Source of the DNA: an uncultured Collinsella sp.
GTDB lineage: Bacteria > Actinomycetota > Coriobacteriia > Coriobacteriales > Coriobacteriaceae
Assembly: GCA_900551815.1 (NCBI GenBank)
Contig: URXE01000039.1
Coordinates: 1-22,672, forward strand
DNA length: 22,672 nt
Reading direction: 5' to 3'
Positions 1 through 7,069 of this stretch are shown here, piece after piece. The stretch's first letter is position 1; every line of letters starts with the position of its first letter. The position numbers were made by a program, and so were the translations under genes. The notes under the pieces are model-generated. The model searched no databases. It saw only the letters and a program-made list of their open reading frames with translations, and was not told where the DNA came from.

Positions 1-4
1 AGGG

Positions 5-77
5 TGGAGACGAAGGGAGTCGAACCCTCGGCCTCTGCCATGCGACGGCAGCGCTCTCCCAACTGAGCTACGTCCCC
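5..77 (-). tRNA. tRNA-Ala (anticodon CGC)
   Basis: Read on the minus strand this is a full 73-nt cloverleaf. The acceptor arm GGGGACG pairs with CGTCTCC, and the discriminator base is A. The D-arm contains AGCTCAGTTGGGAGAGC and the T-arm contains GGTTCGACTCC. The anticodon stem CTGCC/GGCAG closes the loop GTCGCAT, which places CGC at positions 34-36, so it reads the alanine codon GCG. The bases after the discriminator read CCCT, so the terminal CCA is not encoded and must be added enzymatically. A strong promoter lies just upstream (91-118). Confidence 0.96.
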
Positions 78-90
78 AGGACAAGTTGAT

Positions 91-118
91 ATTTTACCTA
101 CGGCTCGCCAACTGTCAA
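91..118 (-). promoter_or_regulatory. Promoter of the tRNA-Ala gene
   Basis: On the minus strand a perfect -35 box TTGACA (113-118) is followed after 16 bases by TAAAAT (91-96). The predicted start is near position 84, a few bases upstream of the mature tRNA 5' end at 77. This is a housekeeping sigma-70/SigA type promoter, as expected for a tRNA gene. Confidence 0.8.
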
Positions 119-128
119 CGCCCAATAC

Positions 129-161
129 CCAGTCTTTTTGGAACGGGGCTGTTTTGACTAC
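129..161 (-). repeat. Degenerate GTAG...CTAC 33-nt repeat unit
   Basis: A diverged copy of the 33-nt unit that forms the arms of the neighbouring inverted repeat at 192-301. It keeps the GTAG head (ctac at 158-161 on the plus strand) and the core CAGCCCCGT, but has lost the CTAC tail and has GTTCC where the others have GTCCC. It lies between the tRNA promoter and the large inverted repeat. Confidence 0.6.
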
Positions 162-191
162 TTTTAGGATGGTAGCTCGACCCCCACCGGG

Positions 192-301
192 AGTAGTCTT
201 TTTGGGACGGGGCTGTTTTAGCTACCCCGACAGGCAACGCGAGCGGTTTGGCCGAACAGCGGCAGGGGTAGCTAAAACAGCCCCGTCCCAAAAAGACTAC
301 T
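192..301. repeat. Perfect 37-bp inverted repeat with 36-nt loop (GGGACGGGGCT family)
   Basis: The arms 192-228 and 265-301 are exact reverse complements over 37 bases. Each arm contains a 33-nt unit that begins GTAG and ends CTAC around the core GCCCCGTCCCA. Related units occur at 129-161, 11832-11864, 14653-14674 and about 14948-14968. The right arm ends 8 bases after the stop codon of the radical SAM gene, so the hairpin may also end its transcript. A short GTAG head followed by a palindrome is typical of REP sequences mobilised by RAYT (Y1-type) transposases. No such transposase lies in this window, so that link is inference. Confidence 0.9.
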
Positions 302-309
302 CAAAAGCA

Positions 310-1248
310 CTACTTTGCGCTGGTAAGAACACCGGTGGTGTCAAAGGCCGGGGTAAAGCTCTCATCTACCGCGCCGCCTTCTTGCCAGAACATCGTCGTA
401 AAGCCCAGGTCGTCGGCATGGTCGAGCACCTGCTCGTACTCCTCGCGCGTCACGGCGCGTGCCAGATCGCCGCCCTGCTCGCGCATGAGCGCATTGGGCG
501 TGTACTGGTTCATGACCGAAATCGGCACGTCGCCCACCGTCTGCCATACCAGGTCCAGCACGCGACACGAATCGTCCGCATGACCCGGCAGCACCAGATG
601 ACGCACGATGATGCCGCGCTTCATGAGCCCGTCCTCGTCCACCAGCTCTCCCCCGCGGCGCTTAATCTCGCGCGCCATCTGAGCCAGGCCAGACACGGCT
701 ACACGCGGGTAATCCTGAATATGAGAGAGCGACTGCGCAAGCCTCGCATCGGCATATTTAAAGTCGGTAAGCCACACGTCGACCAGATTGCCGAGCGCCG
801 CCACGGCACTCGCCCGCTCATAGCCGCTCGTGTTGTAGACGATTGGAATGACCAGCCCGCGCGCCCGTGCCGCGGCAATCGCGGCCGGCAGCAGGTGAGC
901 ATAATGTGTCGCCGTCACCAAGTTGATGTTGTTGGCGCCCTGGTCCTGCAGCTCCAGCATAATCTCGACCAAACGCTGGGGCGTAATCTCAAGACCGAAA
1001 TTGCCCGTCGAGATCTCGTGGTTTTGGCAGTAGACGCATTTGAGCGAGCAGCCGCTAAAGAAAATCGTGCCCGAGCCGGCCTCACCCGAGATGGGCGGCT
1101 CCTCCCACATATGGAGCGCCGCGCGGGCGACCTTGAGCGTGTCGTCGGCGCCGCATACGCCACGCGCGCCCTCGTCGCGTGCCGCGCCGCAACGGCGTGG
1201 ACACAAATGGCAGGCGGGCGAAAAAAGTTCGGTCAACGACGTCGGCAT
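310..1248 (-). CDS. Radical SAM protein, PflX-like (COG1313 type)
   Basis: A 312-residue radical SAM enzyme. The cluster motif CSLKCVYC (Cys 67, 71 and 74) is the CxxxCxxC that binds the SAM-cleaving 4Fe-4S cluster. It is preceded by an N-terminal Cys set (13, 16, 20, 32) and followed by glycine-rich SAM-binding segments such as NINLVTATHY. The pattern matches the PflX group, which resembles pyruvate formate-lyase activating enzyme but whose substrate is not established. The ATG at 1248 is preferred because GGAG sits 9 bases upstream; a TTG five codons earlier lacks a ribosome site. The gene stands alone. A possible promoter (TTGACA at 1356-1361, weak GACGAT at 1333-1338) lies about 90 bases upstream, and the 37-bp inverted repeat lies just after the stop. 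Assignment to the superfamily is firm; the substrate is unknown. Confidence 0.92.
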   Translation of the reverse strand: MPTSLTELFSPACHLCPRRCGAARDEGARGVCGADDTLKVARAALHMWEEPPISGEAGSGTIFFSGCSLKCVYCQNHEISTGNFGLEITPQRLVEIMLELQDQGANNINLVTATHYAHLLPAAIAAARARGLVIPIVYNTSGYERASAVAALGNLVDVWLTDFKYADARLAQSLSHIQDYPRVAVSGLAQMAREIKRRGGELVDEDGLMKRGIIVRHLVLPGHADDSCRVLDLVWQTVGDVPISVMNQYTPNALMREQGGDLARAVTREEYEQVLDHADDLGFTTMFWQEGGAVDESFTPAFDTTGVLTSAK

Positions 1249-1332
1249 AAAAACATGCTCCAAAACAACGATTCAGCAGCTCAAACGTAAAGGCCCGGAC
1301 CGCACAAACGGCCCCAAGCCCAAGGCGCCGTA

Positions 1333-1361
1333 ATCGTCCGACACGATTTTTGTAATGTCAA
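1333..1361 (-). promoter_or_regulatory. Possible promoter for the radical SAM gene
   Basis: On the minus strand TTGACA (1356-1361) is followed after 17 bases by GACGAT (1333-1338). The -35 box is perfect but the -10 box matches the consensus at only three positions. It points at the radical SAM gene across an 84-base leader in which I see no strong structure. Confidence 0.35.
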
Positions 1362-1386
1362 GACTGGAATCAACAAAGTGCCGCTT

Positions 1387-1392
1387 TATGAT
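1387..1392 (+). promoter_or_regulatory. Putative -10 box of the 6S-like RNA
   Basis: TATGAT at 1387-1392 would place transcription start near 1399-1400. The 5' strand of the RNA's closing stem begins at 1402, so box and structure agree. The -35 region at the right distance (CTGGAA, 1364-1369) is poor. Confidence 0.4.
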
Positions 1393-1398
1393 GTAGGT

Positions 1399-1567
1399 AT
1401 TCCGCCCCCCGCGGAGCAACTGGGTGAACCGTCGCGTTTATTTAGGGAGCCCACACAGTCGTACTTAGTACAGGTATCCTTCGTTGTTAAGGACGCTGGA
1501 ACAGTCGATGAGGGCACCCACCTGTTTTAGGTGGGTTCATTTTCGTAACGTGGGGGGTGGTTTTCTT
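1399..1567 (+). ncRNA. ssrS: Putative structured small RNA, 6S RNA-like
   Basis: No protein fits this stretch, but it has the architecture of 6S RNA, which binds RNA polymerase by mimicking an open promoter. The 5' end (1402-1413) pairs with the 3' end (1549-1560) in a 12-bp closing stem containing only two G-U pairs, followed at once by TTTTCTTTT. Further in, TGAACC (1425-1430) can pair with GGTTCA (1534-1539). Alternatively ACCCACCT can pair with AGGTGGGT around 1516-1536 as a local hairpin. GCCC (about 1449-1452) and GGGC (about 1512-1515) can close the distal arm, and TCCTT/AAGGA forms an apical hairpin near 1477-1493. The length of about 165-170 nt fits 6S RNA. The identification rests on hand folding, so the symbol is provisional. 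It lies upstream of, and in the same direction as, the WecA-like gene, as a separate unit. Confidence 0.5.
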
Positions 1568-1783
1568 TTGCCGATTTTGCCAAAAATTGCCATCACAGGT
1601 CCCGTATGACACCCAACGACGCTCGGCAGAACCCCCGCCAACATCCCAATATCTGGTAAGCGCGTGATAATCGCACAGCGCAAACCCCCGCACCCCCTCG
1701 GTCGAGTATCATGGGTCAGCTATGCCCTTTCGTGCGTAGCGTCCTTTGACCTTTTCCTTCGACGCTTGGCGGTTTATCGATTC

Positions 1784-2983
1784 ATGGCTTCCTCCACGAG
1801 CTTCATACCGTACCTTTGCGTGGCGGTCGCGGCTTTTATCACGACCTTCCTTGCGGTGCCCCTGGTCAAGCGCCTGGCAATCAAGCTCGACGCCGTCGAC
1901 TATCCTTCCAAGCGCCGCATTAACACCAAACCCATCCCGCGCATGGGCGGCACGGCGGTCTTTTTGGGCCTCGTCGTCGCCTGCATTGTGCAGATCCTAG
2001 GCACCTGGTACCTGGGCTGGCCGCCCGTTTTGGTGCCTCATCCCCTCTTGCACATCAGCTACCCCATACTGGCGCTTTCTTTTACCGTCATCTTTGCGAC
2101 CGGCGCAATCGACGACGTCTACCAGCTCAAGCCCAAGCAAAAGCTGGCCGGTCAGGTCCTCGCCGCGCTCATCGCCTGCGTGGGCGGCCTGCGCATCGGC
2201 GTCATCGTCAACCCGTTTGCCCCTGGCGATATCATGCTTGGCTGGCTCGCCTACCCCATCACCGTGATCTACCTGGTGGCGTTCACCAACATCATCAACC
2301 TCATCGACGGCCTCGACGGCCTGGCCACGGGCATTTGCGGCATCGCATCGTTCACCATGTTCACGATGGCCATGCTTTCGGGCCGTATCGACGCCGCTGC
2401 GCTCTCCATCGCGCTCTTTGGCTCGTGCGTGGCTTTTCTGCATTACAACTTCAACCCCGCAAGCATCTTCTTGGGCGACTCGGGGTCGCTGCTGTTGGGC
2501 TTCGCCTTGGGCTCCATCTCGCTGCTCAACGTAAGCCGTACCGCCGCGCTCACCTCGCTCATCATCCCGCTCATCGTGGCAGGCGTGCCTATCATCGACA
2601 CGTTCAGCGCCATCGTGCGCCGCAAGCGCGCCCACATTAGTATCGGACAGGCCGACAAGGGCCACATCCACCACCGCCTGATCCAAGAGGGTTACAACCA
2701 GAAGCAGGCCGTGCTGCTCATCTACGCCTGGTGCATCATGCTTTCGGCCGGCGCCGCCGCGATCAATCAGGTCGAGGTGCCCACGCGCGTGCTCATCTTT
2801 GTCGTGCTCGCCATTGGCTCGGCGGCCTTCGCCAAGCACCTACACCTGTTTGAGCCCGTCTTGCGCCACCATTACAACAAGCGCACACACGAAGACGAGC
2901 TGGTAACCCCCGACGACCCCGCCTTTAAACAGGAGGAGCAGGCAGCCGAGGAGCGCAAGGAGGAGCGCCACCACAGGCGCTAG
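1784..2983 (+). CDS. Undecaprenyl-phosphate GlcNAc-1-phosphate transferase (WecA/TagO type)
   Basis: A 399-residue polytopic membrane enzyme of the polyprenyl-phosphate sugar-1-phosphate transferase family. It is expected to transfer a sugar-1-phosphate (probably GlcNAc) from its UDP donor to undecaprenyl phosphate, the first step of many cell-wall glycopolymers. Family motifs in order are the Asp pair in GAIDDVY (residues 110-111), NIINLIDGLDGLATG (169-183), FNPASIFLGDSG (about 223-234, with the Mg-binding Asp) and HIHHRL (294-299). HIHHRL places it in the WecA/TagO branch and not with MraY. There are about ten or eleven hydrophobic segments and a charged Glu/Arg/His-rich C-terminal tail of about 30 residues. 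The ATG at 1784 starts the first membrane segment cleanly. A GTG 40 codons upstream is open in frame but adds an unconvincing sequence. The ribosome site is weak (GGCGG). Confidence 0.9.
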   Translation: MASSTSFIPYLCVAVAAFITTFLAVPLVKRLAIKLDAVDYPSKRRINTKPIPRMGGTAVFLGLVVACIVQILGTWYLGWPPVLVPHPLLHISYPILALSFTVIFATGAIDDVYQLKPKQKLAGQVLAALIACVGGLRIGVIVNPFAPGDIMLGWLAYPITVIYLVAFTNIINLIDGLDGLATGICGIASFTMFTMAMLSGRIDAAALSIALFGSCVAFLHYNFNPASIFLGDSGSLLLGFALGSISLLNVSRTAALTSLIIPLIVAGVPIIDTFSAIVRRKRAHISIGQADKGHIHHRLIQEGYNQKQAVLLIYAWCIMLSAGAAAINQVEVPTRVLIFVVLAIGSAAFAKHLHLFEPVLRHHYNKRTHEDELVTPDDPAFKQEEQAAEERKEERHHRR

Positions 2984-3143
2984 GTTTTATTGCCGAGGAA
3001 GTGCCTCTTTGCCGCTGGCCGCTCGCGACCGTGCCGCGGCTGCCGCATAGCCCTCGCCCTACCGGCACCTCACCCACTTGCGCCCCACCCCTTTCAATAA
3101 ACGCGTTATCATCTTGACCAATACGCATACGTTAGGAGCAATC

Positions 3144-4193
3144 ATGCCAAACGAGAACAGCTACGAAGTCGCGCTGCAAAAGAGCAACGCCATTCGCGAG
3201 GGCTTGGCAAAGACGCCCGAGAAGTTCACCATGCTCACCGGCGACCGCCCGACCGGACGCTTGCACCTGGGTCACTACTTCGGCACCCTCAAGGGCCGTG
3301 TTGAACTGCAGAACATAGGCGCCAAGACCAACGTGCTCATCGCCGACTACCAGGTCATCACCGACCGCGACACCACCGAGCATATCCAGGACAACGTGTA
3401 CAACATGGTCATGGACTACCTTGCCTGCGGCATCGACCCCGACAAGACCATGATCTACGCGCACTCCGCCGTGCCCGCCGCAAACCAGCTCATGCTGCCG
3501 TTCCTGTCGCTGGTGTCCGAGGCCGAGCTGGCGCGTAACCCCACGGTTAAGGCCGAGATGGAGGCCTCGGGCCACGAGCTCACCGGCCTTCTGCTCACCT
3601 ACCCGGTGCACCAGGCCTGCGACATTCTGTTCTGCAAGGGCAATGTGGTGCCCGTCGGCCGCGATCAGCTGCCGCATATCGAGCTCACCCGCACTATCGC
3701 CCGCCGCTTTAACAACCGCTATGGCAAGGTATTTCCCGAGGTCGAAGCGCTGCTGTCCGAGACCCCGCTGCTGCCCGGCCTTGACGGTCGCAAGATGAGC
3801 AAGAGCTACGGCAACGCCATCAATATTTCGATGACCGCCGAGGAAACGGCCAAGCGCATCAAGAAGAGCCAGACCGACTCCGAGCGCATGATCACGTTTG
3901 ATCCCGAGAACCGCCCCGGCGTATCCGGCCTGCTTTCGACGGCTGCCATCTGCACTGGTCGTTCCGAGGTCGAGATTGCCGAGGAGATCGGCATGGGCGG
4001 CTCCGGCCAGCTCAAGAAGTACGTGACCGAGGCCGTCAACGAGTACTTCGCCCCGATCCGCGAGCGTCGCCAGCGCTACGAGAACGACCTGGATTATGTC
4101 AAGGACGTCCTGCACGAGGGCAATCGTCGCGCCAACGAGATCGCCGAGCAGACTCTGGCCGAGGTTCAGGACGCCATGGGCATGGTGTACTAG
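3144..4193 (+). CDS. trpS: Tryptophanyl-tRNA synthetase
   Basis: Class I aminoacyl-tRNA synthetase of 349 residues that charges tRNA-Trp in the cytoplasm. The HIGH-type signature is HLGH (residues 41-44, inside DRPTGRLHLGHYFGTL), and the KMSKS loop is present as KMSKS (217-221, in GLDGRKMSKSYGN). The length suits a bacterial TrpS. The ATG at 3144 follows TAGGAG at 3133-3138, and an upstream in-frame extension to 3078 lacks such a site. The gene is monocistronic: the stop is followed within 30 bases by a strong intrinsic terminator. The 160-base gap in front of it is too short for, and shows no sign of, a T-box. Confidence 0.97.
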   Translation: MPNENSYEVALQKSNAIREGLAKTPEKFTMLTGDRPTGRLHLGHYFGTLKGRVELQNIGAKTNVLIADYQVITDRDTTEHIQDNVYNMVMDYLACGIDPDKTMIYAHSAVPAANQLMLPFLSLVSEAELARNPTVKAEMEASGHELTGLLLTYPVHQACDILFCKGNVVPVGRDQLPHIELTRTIARRFNNRYGKVFPEVEALLSETPLLPGLDGRKMSKSYGNAINISMTAEETAKRIKKSQTDSERMITFDPENRPGVSGLLSTAAICTGRSEVEIAEEIGMGGSGQLKKYVTEAVNEYFAPIRERRQRYENDLDYVKDVLHEGNRRANEIAEQTLAEVQDAMGMVY

Positions 4194-4220
4194 TCGAGAG
4201 CAATAAACAACACTCAAACT

Positions 4221-4266
4221 AAACCGCCGCGATTGGCACAATCCTCGTTGCGGCGGTTTTGTTTTC
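4221..4266 (+). terminator. Intrinsic terminator of trpS
   Basis: A 10-bp perfect stem, AAACCGCCGC (4221-4230) with GCGGCGGTTT (4250-4259), encloses a 19-nt loop and is followed by TTGTTTTC. The A-tract on the 5' side means it could also work on the minus strand. Confidence 0.9.
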
Positions 4267-4414
4267 TTCAGAGGTCGGTCGCCGAGATATTCAGCCGCTT
4301 GGCAGAACCCCTAAGTCGCAAGCACCTTGAGGCTATATCCTGTTAAGCAATGACACCCTATTGTTTAACATGCGGCAGCTTTTACGGCAGACCCGACCGA
4401 CCGGAAGGAGTCCC

Positions 4415-4708
4415 ATGAGCTCAGTTGCGTTTTGTACCTGCAACGACCGGAAATGCCCATTTAACCCTGTCAACCACGAGAAGGGCTGCACACCGTGTAT
4501 CGCTAAGAATCTGCACGAGCACGAGATTCCAACGTGCCTGTTCAACGCGATTTCTCCCGATCGGCTTGAGGCCGATAAAGACGAGTGGTCGTGGCAAGCG
4601 TTCGCGCGGCATGTAGAAGCATATCTGGGAAGCGACAGCCCAAGAATCCCCGCAGGCGAAGAAGCGCCGCAGGGATTTACCAAGATCGGTTGCTGTAAGC
4701 GGGACTAA
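4415..4708 (+). CDS. Small cysteine-rich protein, DUF6485-like
   Basis: A 97-residue protein with eight cysteines (7, 9, 14, 25, 28, 41, 93, 94). The pattern is CxC, then CP, then GCxxC, then EIPxC followed by LF, which resembles the DUF6485 family of small Cys-rich cytosolic proteins. The spacing looks suited to binding a metal or Fe-S cluster, but no function is known. The second half (about 45-90) is acidic and Trp-containing, and the double Cys at the very end (GCCKRD) is unusual. The ATG at 4415 follows an excellent ribosome site, GGAAGGAG (4403-4410); an upstream ATG 18 codons earlier has none. It sits alone between the trpS terminator and a 368-base gap. Confidence 0.7.
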   Translation: MSSVAFCTCNDRKCPFNPVNHEKGCTPCIAKNLHEHEIPTCLFNAISPDRLEADKDEWSWQAFARHVEAYLGSDSPRIPAGEEAPQGFTKIGCCKRD

Positions 4709-5019
4709 CAATCAAAGTTAGTGCCCCCCCTAAAACCAAACGTCAGTACCTCATTATGGGATAACAGACCTGATGGGTTTGCCCCATGCTTACAGGAAAG
4801 CGCCCGCCGGCCATGGCAGCCGACGGGCGCTTTCCCGAAGTACACCGTTGAATCGCACAGAGGGGAGGAATGCGAATCAAACTCAACAGGGCAGGCTTTT
4901 TCATCGCCTATTGCCTGCTCCGTTGCTGAAACCAATATAGTTCACCATGGTTTACTTTCTGGCGAGAATATACGCCAACACATCGTCTCCATAAGTTAGC
5001 CCCGGTAAACCTGAAACGG
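4709..5019. other. Non-coding stretch with a perfect 12-bp hairpin
   Basis: No convincing gene lies here. The clearest element is a perfect 12-bp stem, GGAAAGCGCCCG (4795-4806) with CGGGCGCTTTCC (4824-4835). Its loop can extend the pairing (CGGC/GCCG). It follows the DUF6485-like gene and may end its transcript, although a T-run is lacking on both strands. A smaller hairpin, ATGGG/CCCAT, lies at 4773-4787. A 19-codon frame with a good ribosome site starts at 4870 and is discussed under rejected items. Confidence 0.6.
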
Positions 5020-5060
5020 AAAACCACCACAAAGGGGACAGGCACCTTTGTGGTGGTTTT
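5020..5060. repeat. Hairpin repeat copy 1 (GGGGACAGGCACC loop), possible terminator
   Basis: Perfect 16-bp stem: 5020-5035 pairs with 5045-5060 around a 9-nt loop GGACAGGCA. It begins 16 bases after the stop of the MGMT-like gene. On either strand the stem ends in GGTTTT, so it can act as a bidirectional terminator. Three further copies lie at 5427-5465, 7006-7042 and 7961-8001. Confidence 0.85.
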
Positions 5061-5076
5061 GGCCACGGCGGAGCCG

Positions 5077-5397
5077 CTAGAGCCCTGCTGGCCAGCGACA
5101 GGCGACCAAGTCGACGTGCATGTCGTCCTTAAACGCCACACCCTCCCCTAGCAAAAGCTCACGTTGAGCATCGGGACCGCCGAAAGCAAAACCCTCGCAT
5201 ATGTGCCCATCGGCAAATACCACGCGGTGACAGGGAATCTCGCCAGGGCGCGGATTGCTATGCAGGGCATACCCCACGTACCGCGCACTTGGTGGACGAC
5301 CGGCAAGCAGCGCCACCTGACCATACGTGGCGACCATCCCCTCAGGGATCTGCTCGACTACCTCGTACACCCGCTCAAAAAAGTCCTCAGACGCCAT
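5077..5397 (-). CDS. MGMT-family DNA alkyltransferase / Atl1-like protein
   Basis: A 106-residue protein consisting only of the DNA-binding domain of methylguanine-DNA methyltransferases. It contains the winged-helix recognition part SARYVGYAL (residues 37-45, with the Arg that takes the place of the flipped base) and the active-site motif IPCHRVV with Cys 56. True Atl proteins replace this Cys with Trp or another residue. Here it is kept, so alkyl transfer is possible, but the N-terminal domain of full-length Ogt is missing. Length and domain fit COG3695 (MGMT family protein). The ATG at 5397 follows GGGAG with 6-base spacing. The gene is bracketed by hairpin repeats: 16 bases past its stop, and about 30 bases before its start, where the repeat follows degV. 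Confidence 0.9.
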   Translation of the reverse strand: MASEDFFERVYEVVEQIPEGMVATYGQVALLAGRPPSARYVGYALHSNPRPGEIPCHRVVFADGHICEGFAFGGPDAQRELLLGEGVAFKDDMHVDLVACRWPAGL

Positions 5398-5426
5398 CGC
5401 ATGCTCCCTTCAACCGGTACCAGCAT

Positions 5427-5465
5427 AAACCACCACAAAGGTGCCTGTCCCCTTTGTGGTGGTTT
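5427..5465. repeat. Hairpin repeat copy 2 (inverted loop orientation)
   Basis: A 15-bp perfect stem (5427-5441 with 5451-5465) with loop TGCCTGTCC, the reverse complement of the loop in copy 1. It begins 11 bases after the degV stop codon (5477 on the minus strand) and probably separates degV from the MGMT-like gene transcriptionally. Confidence 0.85.
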
Positions 5466-5476
5466 TGACCGGATAG

Positions 5477-6331
5477 CTAGTTGGCGGGGCGGAAAAAGGC
5501 TACGGCTACGGCGCCGGGACCCACATGGGTGCCGATAGTGGCGCCGATGGTATGGATGGGAAGCTCGTTCTCGGCATGGCCGGCCCATAGCGCCGTGCTG
5601 TCCTCGATGTACTTCTTGAGCACGGCGTCCGAAAGGCCCGTATAGCCTAGCGCCAGCGGCATGGAAAAGTCGACGCCGCCCGCCTTTTCGACCTTTTGAT
5701 TCAGAAGGTTGCGACCGTTCTTGGAACCGCGCGCCTTGCCCAGCTGCACGATCAGGCCGTCCTCGGCGGCCACGACCGGCTTCACGTTGAGCAGCGTACC
5801 CACGGCGCCGGCCGCGGCAGACAGACGGCCTCCGCGCACCAGGTACTCCAGCGTCTCGAGCAGGCCGATAACCACCACACGGTCGCGCACGGCCTCGACC
5901 GCCGCCGCGATCTGGGCCGCACTACGGCCATCATCCACCAGGCGCAGCGCATACTCGACCAGCACGCGCTCGCCCAAGGTCACGTTATTGCTGTCCACGA
6001 CGAACACGTCGCCGCCCGGCGCCTCGGCAAGTGCGGTACGAGCACTCTGATTGGTGCCCGAAAGCTTGGCGCCCACGGTAATGATCACGGCCTCGTCGCC
6101 GGCCTCACGTGCCTCGGCAATCGCCTGCGAAAACGCGTACGGGTTGACCTGGCCGGTCTTCGGCAGCTCGTCGCGCTCCACGAGCATCTCGTAAAAGCGC
6201 TGGTGATCGATGTCGACACCATCCATGTACACGTCGGTGCCAAAGGTGACGGACAGCGGCAGAACACGCAGCGCGGGGTGCTCAGCCGGCGTCATATCGC
6301 TTGCGGAATCGGTAATAATACGAATGGACAT
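5477..6331 (-). CDS. DegV family protein (fatty-acid-binding)
   Basis: A 284-residue DegV/EDD-fold protein. The family start MSIRIITDSASDMT is present, with the TDSASD motif at residues 7-12. It is followed by PLSVTFG and the YxDGVDI region, GDEAVIITVGAKLSGT (lipid head-group loop), and the C-terminal HTIGATIGTHVGPGAVAVAFF signature. Members bind a fatty acid and, in Firmicutes, act as FakB subunits that present it to the kinase FakA; whether this one does so is not shown. The ATG at 6331 follows AAAGGA with suitable spacing. A longer frame to 6436 lacks family similarity. The MarR gene lies 119 bases upstream in the same direction, so the two may be co-transcribed. Confidence 0.93.
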   Translation of the reverse strand: MSIRIITDSASDMTPAEHPALRVLPLSVTFGTDVYMDGVDIDHQRFYEMLVERDELPKTGQVNPYAFSQAIAEAREAGDEAVIITVGAKLSGTNQSARTALAEAPGGDVFVVDSNNVTLGERVLVEYALRLVDDGRSAAQIAAAVEAVRDRVVVIGLLETLEYLVRGGRLSAAAGAVGTLLNVKPVVAAEDGLIVQLGKARGSKNGRNLLNQKVEKAGGVDFSMPLALGYTGLSDAVLKKYIEDSTALWAGHAENELPIHTIGATIGTHVGPGAVAVAFFRPAN

Positions 6332-6450
6332 AGCGAATCCTTTCTTGCGCAGATCTCGCGCAGGGAATTTTGACAGCAATGCCCCGGCACGGTAGACGCG
6401 CTCAAACGGGACTATGCAGTTGTTAATTGGAAGCAAATGCCTTGGCGGCC

Positions 6451-6900
6451 TTAGATCTCGCGCAAGGTGTTGAGAATCGTACGCAGCGACGCGTACATCT
6501 GCTCGCGCTGCTCCACGCCCATGGCCTTACCGGTGGTGTCGAGCACTTCGCGAATGATGCGATCGGCCTCGCTCATGCTCTCGCCGCCCAGGGCAGTCAG
6601 GCGCACCGGGGCACGGTACTTGACGGCCGCATCACCCGAGTCGTCGACCTCGACGTAGCCGCCCTCCTCCAGATGTGCCAGCGTGCGCGAAACGGCGGCA
6701 CGGGTAACGCCGGCCATGCGGGCGAGGTCGGCGCCGGTCAGGCCGTCCTTGCTGCGCTCAAGATAGTACAGGCACATGACGTCGGAGCCTTTGAGGCCCA
6801 GCCTTGCACCTTCGGACGTCTTGATGCGCTGAATCTCCTTGTAGAGACCGCTGATCAGTCCGACAAAGTCCTCAAAACGTGTCTCGTCGTTCCACTGCAT
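6451..6900 (-). CDS. MarR family transcriptional regulator
   Basis: A 149-residue protein with a winged helix-turn-helix at about residues 54-86 (LTGADLARMAGVTRAAVSRT, then LEEGGYVEV). It is flanked by the long helices that form the MarR dimer. Length and layout are typical. The ATG at 6900 is preceded by AAAGGCGG. It lies directly upstream of degV on the same strand, so DegV or its own promoter are the simplest candidate targets. A partial palindrome upstream (6986-7001) could be its operator. The ligand is unknown. Confidence 0.9.
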   Translation of the reverse strand: MQWNDETRFEDFVGLISGLYKEIQRIKTSEGARLGLKGSDVMCLYYLERSKDGLTGADLARMAGVTRAAVSRTLAHLEEGGYVEVDDSGDAAVKYRAPVRLTALGGESMSEADRIIREVLDTTGKAMGVEQREQMYASLRTILNTLREI

Positions 6901-6985
6901 GGTGACGACCGCCTTTCGCTTACATGATGCTAACGGGTAAACATCTTAGACGCAGAAGGCAACACCCATACCCAAACATCCCATT

Positions 6986-7001
6986 TGTTAACCCATCAAC
7001 A
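6986..7001. promoter_or_regulatory. Partial palindrome upstream of marR, possible operator
   Basis: TGTTAACCCATCAACA has outer arms TGTT/AACA and partial inner symmetry. It lies about 86 bases upstream of the MarR start codon, immediately next to hairpin repeat copy 3. MarR proteins often autoregulate through such sites, but the match is imperfect and no promoter boxes are clear. Confidence 0.25.
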
Positions 7002-7005
7002 TAAA

Positions 7006-7042
7006 AACCACCACAAAGGGGACAGGCACCTTTGTGGTGGTT
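7006..7042. repeat. Hairpin repeat copy 3
   Basis: A 14-bp stem (7006-7019 with 7029-7042) with the same loop and orientation as copy 1. It begins 28 bases after the stop of the B3/4-domain gene and ends with GGTTTTTAT on the minus strand, so it is a likely terminator. Confidence 0.85.
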
Positions 7043-7069
7043 AGGGGCATCAATAGGTTCTAGGCGCCG

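Noticed and set aside
154..1290. A 378-codon open frame on the plus strand opposite the radical SAM gene
   Set aside because: It runs through the 37-bp inverted repeat and is antisense to a clear radical SAM gene. Its sequence is Arg/His-rich without any motif, typical of the complementary frame of a GC-rich gene. Similar long antisense frames lie opposite trpS, tagO-like, pckA, pglZ and brxL and were left out.
1664..1783. A longer N-terminus for the WecA/TagO-type protein starting at a GTG
   Set aside because: The extra 40 residues are not family-like and no ribosome site precedes the GTG; the ATG at 1784 begins at the first membrane helix as expected.
2984..3143. A T-box or tryptophan-responsive leader in front of trpS
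   Set aside because: The 160-base gap has no recognisable T-box sequence, no terminator/antiterminator pair, and a normal ribosome site directly follows an AT-rich stretch.
4870..4929. A 19-codon frame with a good ribosome site (AGGGGAGGA before ATG), hydrophobic in the middle
   Set aside because: It is short, and the frame stays open past its TGA into the hairpin repeat, which suggests a decayed gene remnant or chance. With no relatives to compare I cannot support it as a gene.
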